A stretch of 6,020 nucleotides of DNA from NCBI GenBank assembly GCA_905215835.1, contig CAJMRR010000126.1, forward strand, positions 1 to 6,020. The letters are read 5' to 3'. Numbering within the stretch: position 1 is the stretch's first letter; the number at the start of each line of letters is the position of its first letter. Source of the DNA: an uncultured bacterium. GTDB taxonomy: Bacteria; Actinomycetota; Coriobacteriia; Coriobacteriales; Coriobacteriaceae. The notes under the pieces were generated by a model, which saw nothing but the letters and a program-made list of their open reading frames with translations, ran no database searches and was not told the DNA's origin. Below are positions 1 through 5,550 of the stretch, piece after piece. A program made the translations under genes and the position numbers.

Positions 1-32
1 TACGTTTGCTGCTCTACAGTCCTATGCAAGAC

Positions 33-58
33 GAAGGCCACATTAAGTGGCCTTCTTT
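33..58 (+). terminator. Rho-independent terminator of a gene left of the window
   Basis: A perfect 9-bp stem, GAAGGCCAC (33-41) paired with GTGGCCTTC (47-55), encloses the loop ATTAA and is followed by TTT. No coding sequence precedes it inside the window, so it most likely ends a plus-strand transcript coming from the left. The bases after the stem (56-72) reappear almost unchanged after the glycosyltransferase terminator on the other strand. Confidence 0.7.
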
Positions 59-117
59 GCATGCGGAACTCGCGACAAACGTAATGCCCGCCCGCCTCCG
101 ACCGACTTCCAACCTAA

Positions 118-183
118 TTCTTTTCAGCCCAGGCCCCTGTGTACCGCGCGTCGAAGATCTTCAAATTCAACTTGCTGACATAA
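118..183 (+). pseudogene. Glycosyltransferase C-terminus remnant
   Basis: Between stop codons at 115-117 and 181-183 the plus strand reads FFSAQAPVYRASKIFKFNLLT. Its part VYRASKIFKFN matches the end of the glycosyltransferase encoded at 331-1362 (LYRLASKIFKFN) with one residue deleted. At DNA level, 154-172 is the exact reverse complement of 333-351. It has no start codon, no ribosome-binding site and a stop just upstream, so it cannot be a working gene. I infer the 3' remnant of a related convergent glycosyltransferase, or an inverted copy of the end of the existing one. The match is short, so a product of palindrome formation with no ancestral gene is also possible. Confidence 0.4.
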
Positions 184-199
184 AGCGAGACATAGCAGA

Positions 200-308
200 G
201 GACCCCTGGTCCTTAACTTGATACGAGTTCCGCACGCAAAGGAGGCGCCAGTGGCGCCTCCGTCTTGCGCAGGACTGTTCGAAGTAGCAAGTTAAGGACC
301 AGGGGTCC
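200..308. repeat. Nested palindrome, 21-bp arms around a terminator
   Basis: The arms 200-220 and 288-308 are perfect reverse complements over 21 bp. Each arm also contains its own small palindrome, GGACC-CCT-GGTCC. The arms enclose the hairpin at 241-261, with spacers of 20 and 26 bases that do not pair well. This differs from a simple terminator, because the outer arms are too far out and too long to be needed for termination. A 127-bp palindrome after pta has the same plan. Confidence 0.8.
238..261 (-). terminator. Terminator of the glf-glycosyltransferase unit
   Basis: A perfect 9-bp GC-rich stem, GGAGGCGCC (241-249) with GGCGCCTCC (253-261), has a 3-base loop. On the minus strand it is followed by TTT and then GCGTGCGGAACTCG. 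It lies 70 bases past the glycosyltransferase stop codon. On the plus strand there is no T-run, so it should act mainly on minus-strand transcripts. Confidence 0.75.
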
Positions 309-330
309 CCGTTACCCGAGCGCTTCTGTG

Positions 331-1362
331 CTAGTTGAATTTGAAGATCTTTGAGGCAAGACGGTATAGGCCGAGTGTGGTTTTGTCTCCGGCCCGTCCG
401 CGCAGATTGGTGAAGAACCCGACCACGCCGTAGCGGGCACGACGATACATGCGCTCGTCGTAGGCCTTCAAATCATTCCACAGCGTCTTTAGGCGCTCGT
501 CGGCGCAATCTTCCTCGGAAAGCTTGGTGAGCACCGAGCAGATCGCCATCATCATGGTGAAGTAGCCCATCATGTACGAACGCAGGCGCGACGACTCAAC
601 ATCGCTGTACAGGTGGTACGACTCCATCATGATGCGCGTCACGCGGAACTGCTGGTCCAGACGCTTGACCATCGTTGCCTCGTTGACGCTCTGACCTTCG
701 CGACCGATAAAGTAGCGGTAGAGGTCGATGTCGGCGTAGTACATGGTCTTGCAACGCGGCAGCGGCACGTAGGCGTAGATGTTATCCACATAGAACGTGT
801 GCGGCGGCATGGGAAGGTTGGACTCGCGCAGCACATCCGTGCGATAGCACAGGCTGTGCATGAGTAGGTTCTGGTCCAGGCGGAAATGACCGATCTGATC
901 CCAGAAAAAGATCTTTTGGCGCGGCAGGGCAAATTTGTAGCCAATAGCGGTATGCGTGCCCTCGTAAACCTTCTCGTACACGTAGTTCGAGATAAACAGG
1001 TCAACGCGCTGGTCGCGCTCCTCAAAGCCACGCAGAATCGACAGCATGGTCGAAAGGGCAGCGCCGTCAAGCCAGTCGTCCGAGTCGACAACCTTGTAGT
1101 AGGTGCCCTGCGCCTCGCGCAGACCCGAAAGGACGGCAATACCGTGACCGCCGTTCTCCTGGTGCACCGCGCGGATGATTCCAGGATAACGGGCCTCCCA
1201 CTCGTCGGCCTTGGCGGCCGTCTCGTCCTTGGAGCCGTCGTCCACCACGATAATCTCGATATCGGTGGCGTAATTGCTACCCTCCAAGATAGAGGTGATG
1301 CAATGGTCCATGTCCTTGGCGGCGTTATACGAGGGAATACCGAATGTTATGACTTTATGCAT
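331..1362 (-). CDS. Family 2 glycosyltransferase
   Basis: This cytoplasmic or membrane-associated enzyme should transfer a sugar from a nucleotide donor to a growing surface glycan. The N-terminal GT-A fold is clear. Numbering from ATG 1362, ITFGIPSYN is near the start, VVDDGS at 39-44 is the nucleotide-binding strand, and DSDDW at 93-97 is the DXD-type metal site. YVDN (191-194) probably supplies the acidic residue near the acceptor, and IGREGQSVN (219-227) follows. The C-terminal third is not recognised; it ends in a basic stretch, with no obvious transmembrane helix. The start is uncertain. ATG 1362 puts the family motif at the N-terminus and overlaps the glf stop in ATGCATAA, implying translational coupling. 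ATG 1380 adds six residues and also lacks a good ribosome-binding site. Pairing with glf suggests a galactofuranosyltransferase or another enzyme of a galactofuranose-containing glycan, but donor and acceptor cannot be read from the sequence. Confidence 0.9.
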   Translation of the reverse strand: MHKVITFGIPSYNAAKDMDHCITSILEGSNYATDIEIIVVDDGSKDETAAKADEWEARYPGIIRAVHQENGGHGIAVLSGLREAQGTYYKVVDSDDWLDGAALSTMLSILRGFEERDQRVDLFISNYVYEKVYEGTHTAIGYKFALPRQKIFFWDQIGHFRLDQNLLMHSLCYRTDVLRESNLPMPPHTFYVDNIYAYVPLPRCKTMYYADIDLYRYFIGREGQSVNEATMVKRLDQQFRVTRIMMESYHLYSDVESSRLRSYMMGYFTMMMAICSVLTKLSEEDCADERLKTLWNDLKAYDERMYRRARYGVVGFFTNLRGRAGDKTTLGLYRLASKIFKFN

Positions 1363-2557
1363 GGCAGGCGATAATCTCATCCGAAAGATCGAGGGCGGAA
1401 TTGGTCACGGCGTCCATATCGTAGTAACGATACTCGGCCAGACGACCCACCGGGTGGAAGTTCGTCAGGTTCTGGACGCGCTCAAGATAACGCTCATAGA
1501 GCTCACGGTTCTCGGGCTCAAGAATGGCGTAGTACGGCGTCTCGCCCGAGTCGGGCGTATAGGCCTTGGAGTACTCCTTCATGATGGTGGTCTTGCCGGG
1601 CAGGACCTGACCGGTCATGTTCTTGAACTCGGTGATGCGCGTGTAGTCCTCGCTCGTGGTGTAGTTGACGGTGCCCACGGGCTGGAACTGATCCATATCG
1701 AGCGTCTCGAACTTCATATCGAGCGTGCGGTACGGCAACGCACCCAAGTCGAGGTTGAACAGCTCGTCGAGCGGGCCGGTGTAGACGATCTCGCCACCAT
1801 AGACCTTGCCGTCGATCTTGACGGTGGTCTCATCGATCTCAAAAAGATCGCGGGCGTCCACGTCGCAGAACACGTCGATCAGGTCGTGGTCGAGCATGTG
1901 CTCAAAGAGCGCCGTGTAGCCCTCCTGCGGCATGCCCTGGAAGGGAGCTTGCGGGAAGTAGCGGTCATCATCGCCCACAAAGACGGGAACGCGGCCGGTG
2001 ATCGAGGGATCGATCTGATCGGGCGTCTGGCCCCACTGCTTCATGGTGTAATGCAAAAAGACGTTCTCGTAGACGTAATCGGCGACCTCGGCAAGATCCG
2101 GGTCGTTCTTCTTACGCAGCTCCATAATGGGCACCTTGACATCCTTGCCAAAGGTCTCCACGAGCTTCTGATACAGCTCCTCACCGCGCTCGTCACCAAA
2201 GGCGAGCTTGAGACTCGCATGGTTGAAGGGCACGGGCATAAGGGTACCGTTGATGTTGGCGAGCACCTTGTGCTGATAATCCGTCCACTTGGTAAAGCGC
2301 GACAGGAAATTGTGCACGCGCTCGTTAAAAGTGTGATAGATATGCGGACCGTACTCGTGGATCAGGATTCCGGCCTCGTCAGTGCAGTCATAGGCATTGC
2401 CCGCAATGTGGCTACGGCGCTCCAAAACGGCAACACGATAGCCGATGGTCTCGGCAAGACGGCGGGCGCAAACGGCACCGGCATATCCAGCACCGACGAC
2501 AATCATGTCGTACGCGCCGGCGTTAAAGCCTTCAGGCAGGCCTGAGGTAATCTGCAT
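1355..2557 (-). CDS. glf: UDP-galactopyranose mutase
   Basis: This FAD-dependent cytoplasmic enzyme interconverts UDP-galactopyranose and UDP-galactofuranose, the donor for galactofuranose in cell-surface polysaccharides. At 400 aa it is slightly longer than the usual 370-390, owing to about 15 extra N-terminal residues. The Rossmann FAD site VGAGYAGAVCARRL starts at 21 (GxGxxG at 22-27), followed by HIAGNAYD at 50-57. The active-site segment KQWG carries W175, and GRVPV carries R189; by offset these match W160 and R174 of the Klebsiella/E. coli enzyme. YTGPLDELF (259-267), YTRITE (305-310, with the substrate-phosphate arginine at 307) and GRLAEYRYYDM (371-381; R372, Y378, D380) complete the signature. 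No key residue is missing. ATG 2557 is chosen because AAGGAG sits five bases upstream. The gene leads the unit with the overlapping glycosyltransferase, so donor synthesis and use are probably co-expressed. Confidence 0.97.
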   Translation of the reverse strand: MQITSGLPEGFNAGAYDMIVVGAGYAGAVCARRLAETIGYRVAVLERRSHIAGNAYDCTDEAGILIHEYGPHIYHTFNERVHNFLSRFTKWTDYQHKVLANINGTLMPVPFNHASLKLAFGDERGEELYQKLVETFGKDVKVPIMELRKKNDPDLAEVADYVYENVFLHYTMKQWGQTPDQIDPSITGRVPVFVGDDDRYFPQAPFQGMPQEGYTALFEHMLDHDLIDVFCDVDARDLFEIDETTVKIDGKVYGGEIVYTGPLDELFNLDLGALPYRTLDMKFETLDMDQFQPVGTVNYTTSEDYTRITEFKNMTGQVLPGKTTIMKEYSKAYTPDSGETPYYAILEPENRELYERYLERVQNLTNFHPVGRLAEYRYYDMDAVTNSALDLSDEIIACHA

Positions 2558-2600
2558 CGATACTCCTTGTCAAAAGCCACGGGCTCGTTAGCTGGGCTTT

Positions 2601-2619
2601 TCTCGAACATTCTTCGAGA
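2601..2619. promoter_or_regulatory. Candidate operator palindrome in the glf leader
   Basis: TCTCGAA (2601-2607) and TTCGAGA (2613-2619) form a perfect 7-bp dyad around CATTC. It lies about 45 bases upstream of the glf start and just downstream of a TATAAT on the glf strand, where a repressor could act. It resembles SOS boxes (TCGAAC...GTTCGA) but has the wrong spacing and lacks the inner C/G pair. It could equally be an mRNA hairpin. Confidence 0.3.
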
Positions 2620-2635
2620 CATATTTATCAGAGCG

Positions 2636-2661
2636 ATTATAGCGCTAATGCGTCCTATAAT
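2636..2661. promoter_or_regulatory. Opposed TATAAT boxes between glf and pta
   Basis: A perfect TATAAT lies on the plus strand at 2656-2661 (towards pta), and another on the minus strand at 2641-2636 (towards glf). Between them is the 8-bp palindrome TAGCGCTA (2640-2647). This is the right place for divergent promoters. Neither box has a convincing TTGACA-like element at 16-18 bases or an extended -10 TG, so both calls rest on the -10 hexamer and position only. Confidence 0.35.
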
Positions 2662-2714
2662 GAGCTTGCCACACAAGGAAAGCTCAAGCACCGCGGCGTA
2701 CATAATTGAAAGGT

Positions 2715-2735
2715 AAACCCGCTAGCAGCGGGTTT
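2715..2735 (+). terminator. Attenuator-like hairpin in the pta leader
   Basis: A perfect 9-bp stem, AAACCCGCT (2715-2723) with AGCGGGTTT (2727-2735), has loop AGC and ends in a short T-run. It lies 53 bases before the pta start and downstream of the plus-strand TATAAT, so a transcript from there would meet it before pta. A smaller stem, GAGCTT (2662-2667) with AAGCTC (2680-2685), precedes it. It could be a leader attenuator, a separator limiting antisense reading towards glf, or the end of a small RNA. No gene precedes it on this strand within the intergenic region. Confidence 0.45.
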
Positions 2736-2788
2736 ATTCGTGAACAGCCGGGTGCCTGGAGCTTAGCGAAACGCTTGTAAGGAGTAAC

Positions 2789-3769
2789 ATGAGCGATTTC
2801 CTAAACCGTATGAAGTCTGCCGCCAAGGCCGACCTTAAGACGATCGTCCTGCCCGAGGGCGAGGATCCGCGCACTATCGTCGCGGCCACCAAAATCATCG
2901 AGGAGGGCCTGGCAAAGATCGTCATCCTGGGCAACCCCGACGAGATCAACGTTCCCGGCGCTACCGTCATCGACCCGCGCAATGCCGAGAAGCACGAGGA
3001 GTACGCGCAGAAGTTTGCCGAGCTCCGCGCCAAGAAGGGCGTTACCATCGAGCAGGCTCGCGCCCAGGTGATGGACGCCACCTACTTTGGCACCATGATG
3101 GTCAAGATGGGCGATGCCGACGGCCTGGTCTCCGGCGCCTGCCACTCCACCGCCGACACCCTGCGCCCCGCGCTTCAGATCCTCAAGACCGCCCCGGGCA
3201 CCAAGCTGGTCTCGGCCTTCTTCGTGATGTGCACCGACACCCCGCAGTTCGGCACTGACGGCACGCTGATCTTCGCCGACTGCGGCCTCAACATCAACCC
3301 GTCCTCCGACGAGCTCTCCGAGATCGCCATCGCCTCCGCTCACTCCTGGTCCACCTTCATGGGCAACGTTGAGCCGCACGTGGCCATGCTCTCCTACTCC
3401 ACCATGGGCTCCGCTGGCGGCGAGGTCGCCAAGAAGGTCCAGGAGGCTGTGAAGTTCTGCAAGGAGAAGGCTCCCGAGCTCGCCATCGACGGCGACCTGC
3501 AGCTCGACGCCGCCATCGTCCCCACCGTCGCCCAGCTCAAGGCCCCCGGCTCCTCCGTCGCCGGTAAGGCCAACGTGCTCGTGTTCCCCGACCTCGAGGC
3601 CGGCAACATCGGCTACAAGCTGGTCCAGCGCTTCGCCGGTGCTGACGCCTACGGCCCCATCCTGCAGGGCATCGCCAAGCCGGTTAACGACCTGTCGCGC
3701 GGCTGCTCTGCCGACGACATCGTGGGTGTCGTGGCCATCACCGCCGTCCAGGCTCAGATGGCTGAGTAG
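2789..3769 (+). CDS. pta: Phosphate acetyltransferase
   Basis: This cytoplasmic enzyme exchanges CoA for phosphate on acetyl-CoA, giving acetyl phosphate, which acetate kinase turns into acetate and ATP. At 326 aa it is the short, single-domain form without the N-terminal regulatory region of the E. coli enzyme. LPEGEDPRTI (21-30) is the conserved opening. DGLVSGACHSTADTLRPALQ (111-130), LSYSTMGSAGG (201-211), KAPGSSVAGKANVLVFPDLE (251-270) and GPILQGIAKPVNDLSRG (289-305) follow. S303, R304 and D310 correspond with constant offset to S309, R310 and D316 of the Methanosarcina thermophila enzyme. ATG 2789 has AAGGAG four bases upstream. Codon use is strongly biased (AAG, GAC, CTC/CTG, ACC), as expected for a highly expressed central-metabolism gene. 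It is divergent from glf and convergent with ackA, so it is transcribed alone. Confidence 0.97.
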   Translation: MSDFLNRMKSAAKADLKTIVLPEGEDPRTIVAATKIIEEGLAKIVILGNPDEINVPGATVIDPRNAEKHEEYAQKFAELRAKKGVTIEQARAQVMDATYFGTMMVKMGDADGLVSGACHSTADTLRPALQILKTAPGTKLVSAFFVMCTDTPQFGTDGTLIFADCGLNINPSSDELSEIAIASAHSWSTFMGNVEPHVAMLSYSTMGSAGGEVAKKVQEAVKFCKEKAPELAIDGDLQLDAAIVPTVAQLKAPGSSVAGKANVLVFPDLEAGNIGYKLVQRFAGADAYGPILQGIAKPVNDLSRGCSADDIVGVVAITAVQAQMAE

Positions 3770-3784
3770 CGGACGTATCCCCTC

Positions 3785-3911
3785 GGGACCCTACAGGGTA
3801 AAGCTCTGAAAACGTCCTCGGACATGCATGAAACCCCCGCTGCGCACTTCGTGCGGCGGGGGTTTCATGCGTCCTGCGGAAAGTTTTCAGAGCTTTACCC
3901 TGTAGGGTCCC
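3785..3911. repeat. 127-bp perfectly centred nested palindrome
   Basis: The arms 3785-3813 and 3883-3911 are perfect reverse complements over 29 bp. Inside them are two 12-base spacers (3814-3825, 3871-3882) that do not pair well but both begin GTCCT. The core is a perfect 15-bp hairpin (3826-3840 with 3856-3870) tipped by CGCAC-TTC-GTGCG. Outer and inner repeats share the exact centre 3848. The outer arm carries its own mini-dyad ACCCT-AC-AGGGT near its distal end. It starts 15 bases after the pta stop codon. It may be a mobile or dispersed palindromic element, or an extended terminator structure. Confidence 0.9.
3826..3870. terminator. pta: Bidirectional terminator after pta
   Basis: The 15-bp stem carries five C then five G with AAA/TTT flanks, so each strand shows a GC-rich hairpin ending in GGGGGTTT. 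It sits 56 bases past the pta stop. On the plus strand it should end the pta message. On the minus strand it would stop read-through from ackA, which already has its own terminator further upstream. The T-run is only three bases, so some read-through is possible. Confidence 0.7.
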
Positions 3912-4060
3912 TGCCGTCACATGGCATTCAGGGCATCTGGAGTGGACGGCGGCTTGGCTACGAGCTTGGGCTGAAAATCTGAATGGATGGGTGCCGTTGC
4001 TGGGAGCGCAGGCGTTGCTGATGATGATCACTTTGGAGATTGAAAGGCCGGTGGGCTTCG

Positions 4061-4246
4061 GCGGTTGTTGTGCCGGAAACTACATCCCAGTTTGGAGGCG
4101 GATTGTGGGATGTGGCTTCCGCTTGGGGCCTGTTTGGGAAACTTTGGGACGGAATTTTGCTTTATTGTGGGTCGCGCTTTCCGCAACGTGCCTCAACCGG
4201 AAAGCGTGTCCCAGTATTTGCGCTCGAAATGGGATGGGGTTTCCGC
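4061..4246 (-). repeat. Three tandem 62-bp palindromic repeat units
   Basis: Read on the minus strand, units begin at 4246, 4184 and 4122, exactly 62 bases apart, each with GCGGAA. They have CCCA at unit positions 14-17 and TTTCC near 44-48; units 2 and 3 share CCCACAAT. The first 16 bases of the 48-base core pair with its last 16: 4074-4089 with 4106-4121 (14 of 16) and 4198-4213 with 4230-4245, whose ends CGGAAA/TTTCCG and TCCCA/TGGGA match. The middle copy (4136-4183) is weaker. Across the boundary of units 1 and 2, 4168-4183 also pairs with 4198-4213 (14 of 16). The 14-base linkers share GCCT. Spacing is constant but sequence is diverged, so this is neither a CRISPR array nor a recent duplication. 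Function unknown. Confidence 0.75.
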
Positions 4247-4261
4247 CGTCCGCCTGCTAGC

Positions 4262-4297
4262 AAAAAGGCCTCCCGAGCTGCTGCTCAGGAGGCCTTT
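4262..4297 (-). terminator. ackA: ackA terminator
   Basis: A 10-bp stem, AAAGGCCTCC (4264-4273) with GGAGGCCTTT (4288-4297), is extended by a GAGC/GCTC inner helix after one mismatch. On the minus strand it ends in five T. It begins 22 bases past the ackA stop codon, the expected distance for an intrinsic terminator. The tandem repeat array starts about 15 bases further on. Confidence 0.85.
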
Positions 4298-4319
4298 CGT
4301 TCGATCACAAGCGAACGCG

Positions 4320-5498
4320 TTAGTTGTTCTTGGTCAGACGCTCGACGTCGTGGGCGATCATGTATTCCTCGTCGGTGGGGATGACCATGACCGTGACGGC
4401 GGAACCGGCGGCGCTGATGACCTGCGGGCCGTTGCCCACGGCCTCGCGGTTCTTGTTGTTGTCGATGCGCACGCCCAGCCACTCAAAGCAGTCGCAGAAG
4501 GCCTTGCGGATCGACCAGTCGTTCTCGCCGATACCGGCGGTAAAGGTGATGGTGTCCACGCCCGCCATGGAAGCGATCATTGAGCCGGCCTGCTGCATGG
4601 CCTTGTAGGCAAACATATCGAAGGCGAGCAGGCAGCGCTCGTCGCCCTCGGAGGCGCGTGTACGGATGTCACGGGCATCGTTGGAGATGCCCGAGATGGC
4701 AAGCAGACCGGACTGCTTGTTCATCATGTCGTCGACTTCCTGGTAACTGTAGCCGCCCTCGCGCTGAAGATAGCACACGGTGGCCGGGTCGATGGAACCG
4801 CAACGGGTACCCATCATCAGGCCGTCAAGCGGCGTGAGGCCCATCGTGGTGTCGCGGCACACGCCGTCCTCAATGGCGGCAAGCGAAGCACCGTTGCCCA
4901 GATGGCACGAAAGCAGGCGGTGGCAGCGCGAACCCAGGATCTCCTTGGCCATCATCCACTCATAGCGGTGGCTCGTGCCGTGGGCGCCGTACTTGCGCAC
5001 GTGGTACTTATCGCACACGTCCTTGGGCAGCGCGTAGGTGTAGGCGACCTCGGGCATGGTCATGTGGAACGAGGTATCGAAGACGGCGACGTTGGGCAGC
5101 TCCGGATACTTCTCGCGGCAATACTCGATTGCTGCGGCCTCGCCGTAATTGTGCAGCGGGGCGAGCGGGGCCACCTCGAGAATCTTAGCCATGACCTCGT
5201 CGTCGACGACCGCGGAATCATCGAAGTGCCAGCCACCCTGAACGATACGGTGGCCGATGCCATCGATCGTAAAGTCGGTCTTCTCGAGCTCCTCGAGCAC
5301 GCGAGCGATAGCAGAGCGATGATCGGGGAAAGGGACCTCCTCGGTCTGCTTGGCGCCACCGTTCTCGGAGTGGCCAAAGATGCCCATGTCCGAACCGATA
5401 CGTTCGCAGTTGCCCTTGGCGAAAACCTCGCGAGTATCGGTATCCAAAAGCTGATATTTGAGGCTTGAGCTGCCGGCGTTAACAACAAGTACGTTCAT
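4320..5498 (-). CDS. ackA: Acetate kinase
   Basis: This cytoplasmic enzyme transfers phosphate from acetyl phosphate to ADP, giving acetate and ATP; it completes the route begun by Pta and is reversible. At 392 aa it is full length for the ASKHA-fold family. VNAGSSSLKY near the start gives N7, S10, S12 and K14. IGHRIVQGG holds R84, LAPLHNYGE H116, FDTSFH D141, and YGAHGTSHR H173. CHLGNGAS (198-205), MGLTPLDGLMMGTRCG (219-234, R232), FTAGIGEN (319-326) and IPTDEEYMI (373-381, E378) complete the set. All expected catalytic positions are present. QGG for HGG, and GAHGTSH for GFHGTSH, are variants I recall from actinobacterial kinases. ATG 5498 has AAAGGAG four bases upstream. It is convergent with pta and follows a second acetate kinase gene on the same strand, separated by 164 bp with a terminator and a probable own promoter. 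Confidence 0.97.
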   Translation of the reverse strand: MNVLVVNAGSSSLKYQLLDTDTREVFAKGNCERIGSDMGIFGHSENGGAKQTEEVPFPDHRSAIARVLEELEKTDFTIDGIGHRIVQGGWHFDDSAVVDDEVMAKILEVAPLAPLHNYGEAAAIEYCREKYPELPNVAVFDTSFHMTMPEVAYTYALPKDVCDKYHVRKYGAHGTSHRYEWMMAKEILGSRCHRLLSCHLGNGASLAAIEDGVCRDTTMGLTPLDGLMMGTRCGSIDPATVCYLQREGGYSYQEVDDMMNKQSGLLAISGISNDARDIRTRASEGDERCLLAFDMFAYKAMQQAGSMIASMAGVDTITFTAGIGENDWSIRKAFCDCFEWLGVRIDNNKNREAVGNGPQVISAAGSAVTVMVIPTDEEYMIAHDVERLTKNN

Positions 5499-5550
5499 GA
5501 GACTCCTTTGCAGTGCAATACGGTCGACGCAGACCCCTTAAGGCGGCCGC

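Larger units (their letters stand above)
1..330. other. Gene-free left intergenic region
   Basis: No convincing gene lies here. The one longer open frame on the plus strand (6-221) runs through a terminator hairpin and a palindrome, has no ribosome-binding site and resembles no family I know. The stretch holds a terminator for a gene outside the window, a short glycosyltransferase-like remnant, and a nested palindrome containing the terminator of the minus-strand glycosyltransferase. This is the layout of a convergent gene junction in which the left partner is missing or decayed. Confidence 0.6.
154..351. repeat. Outer inverted repeat containing the transferase 3' end
   Basis: Positions 154-172 and 333-351 are perfect 19-bp inverted copies, with scattered further matches outward to about 145 and 360. 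The right copy encodes the last six residues of the glycosyltransferase (KIFKFN) and one base of its stop codon. The pair is centred at about 252.5, the same centre as the 200-308 palindrome and the 241-261 hairpin, so all three form one nested structure about 200 bp long. Confidence 0.75.
3770..4319. other. 550-bp repeat-rich gene-free region between pta and ackA
   Basis: Open frames crossing this region (for example plus 4040-4384 and 4065-4583, minus 3738-4031) have no ribosome-binding sites, no recognisable motifs, and run into flanking genes on the wrong strand or through hairpins. I read it as noncoding. In order it holds a 127-bp nested palindrome with a bidirectional terminator, about 150 bp in which I see no clear structure (3912-4060), three tandem 62-bp units, and the ackA terminator. 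The segment 4030-4059 contains CTTTGGAG and GTGGGCTTCG, echoing parts of the repeat unit, and may be a decayed fourth copy. Confidence 0.7.

Noticed and set aside
6..221. Small plus-strand protein of 71 codons
   Set aside because: It has no ribosome-binding site, crosses a terminator hairpin early and ends inside the palindrome arm. Its frame differs from the KIFKFN remnant.
200..308. Insertion sequence or MITE with terminal repeats
   Set aside because: No transposase and no target-site duplication next to the arms; the arms share their centre with a terminator and the outer coding repeat. A mobile origin is possible but not supported here.
1274..2545. A 423-codon plus-strand open frame opposite glf
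   Set aside because: It is a shadow of glf and of the start of the transferase. It is low-complexity, rich in V, L, G, H and D as reverse complements of biased codons are, and has no motif or ribosome-binding site. The opposite strand encodes a complete, recognisable enzyme.
2601..2619. LexA/SOS box
   Set aside because: The half-sites are one base too close and lack the inner C/G pair of TCGAAC-N4-GTTCGA; glf is not a damage-response gene.
4061..4246. CRISPR array
   Set aside because: The period is regular, but repeats are not identical, linkers are only 14 bases and share GCCT, and no cas gene is visible. Tandem palindromic repeat fits better.
4065..4583. Plus-strand open frames of 89-172 codons starting in the pta-ackA gap
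   Set aside because: They run through the palindromic repeats and the ackA terminator into antisense ackA, have no ribosome-binding site, and lack recognisable domains.
4320..5498. Inactive AckA because QGG and GAHGTSH differ from the common HGG and GFHGTSH
   Set aside because: As I recall, actinobacterial acetate kinases carry the same variants, and all expected catalytic residues (N7, R84, H116, D141, H173, R232, E378) are present.
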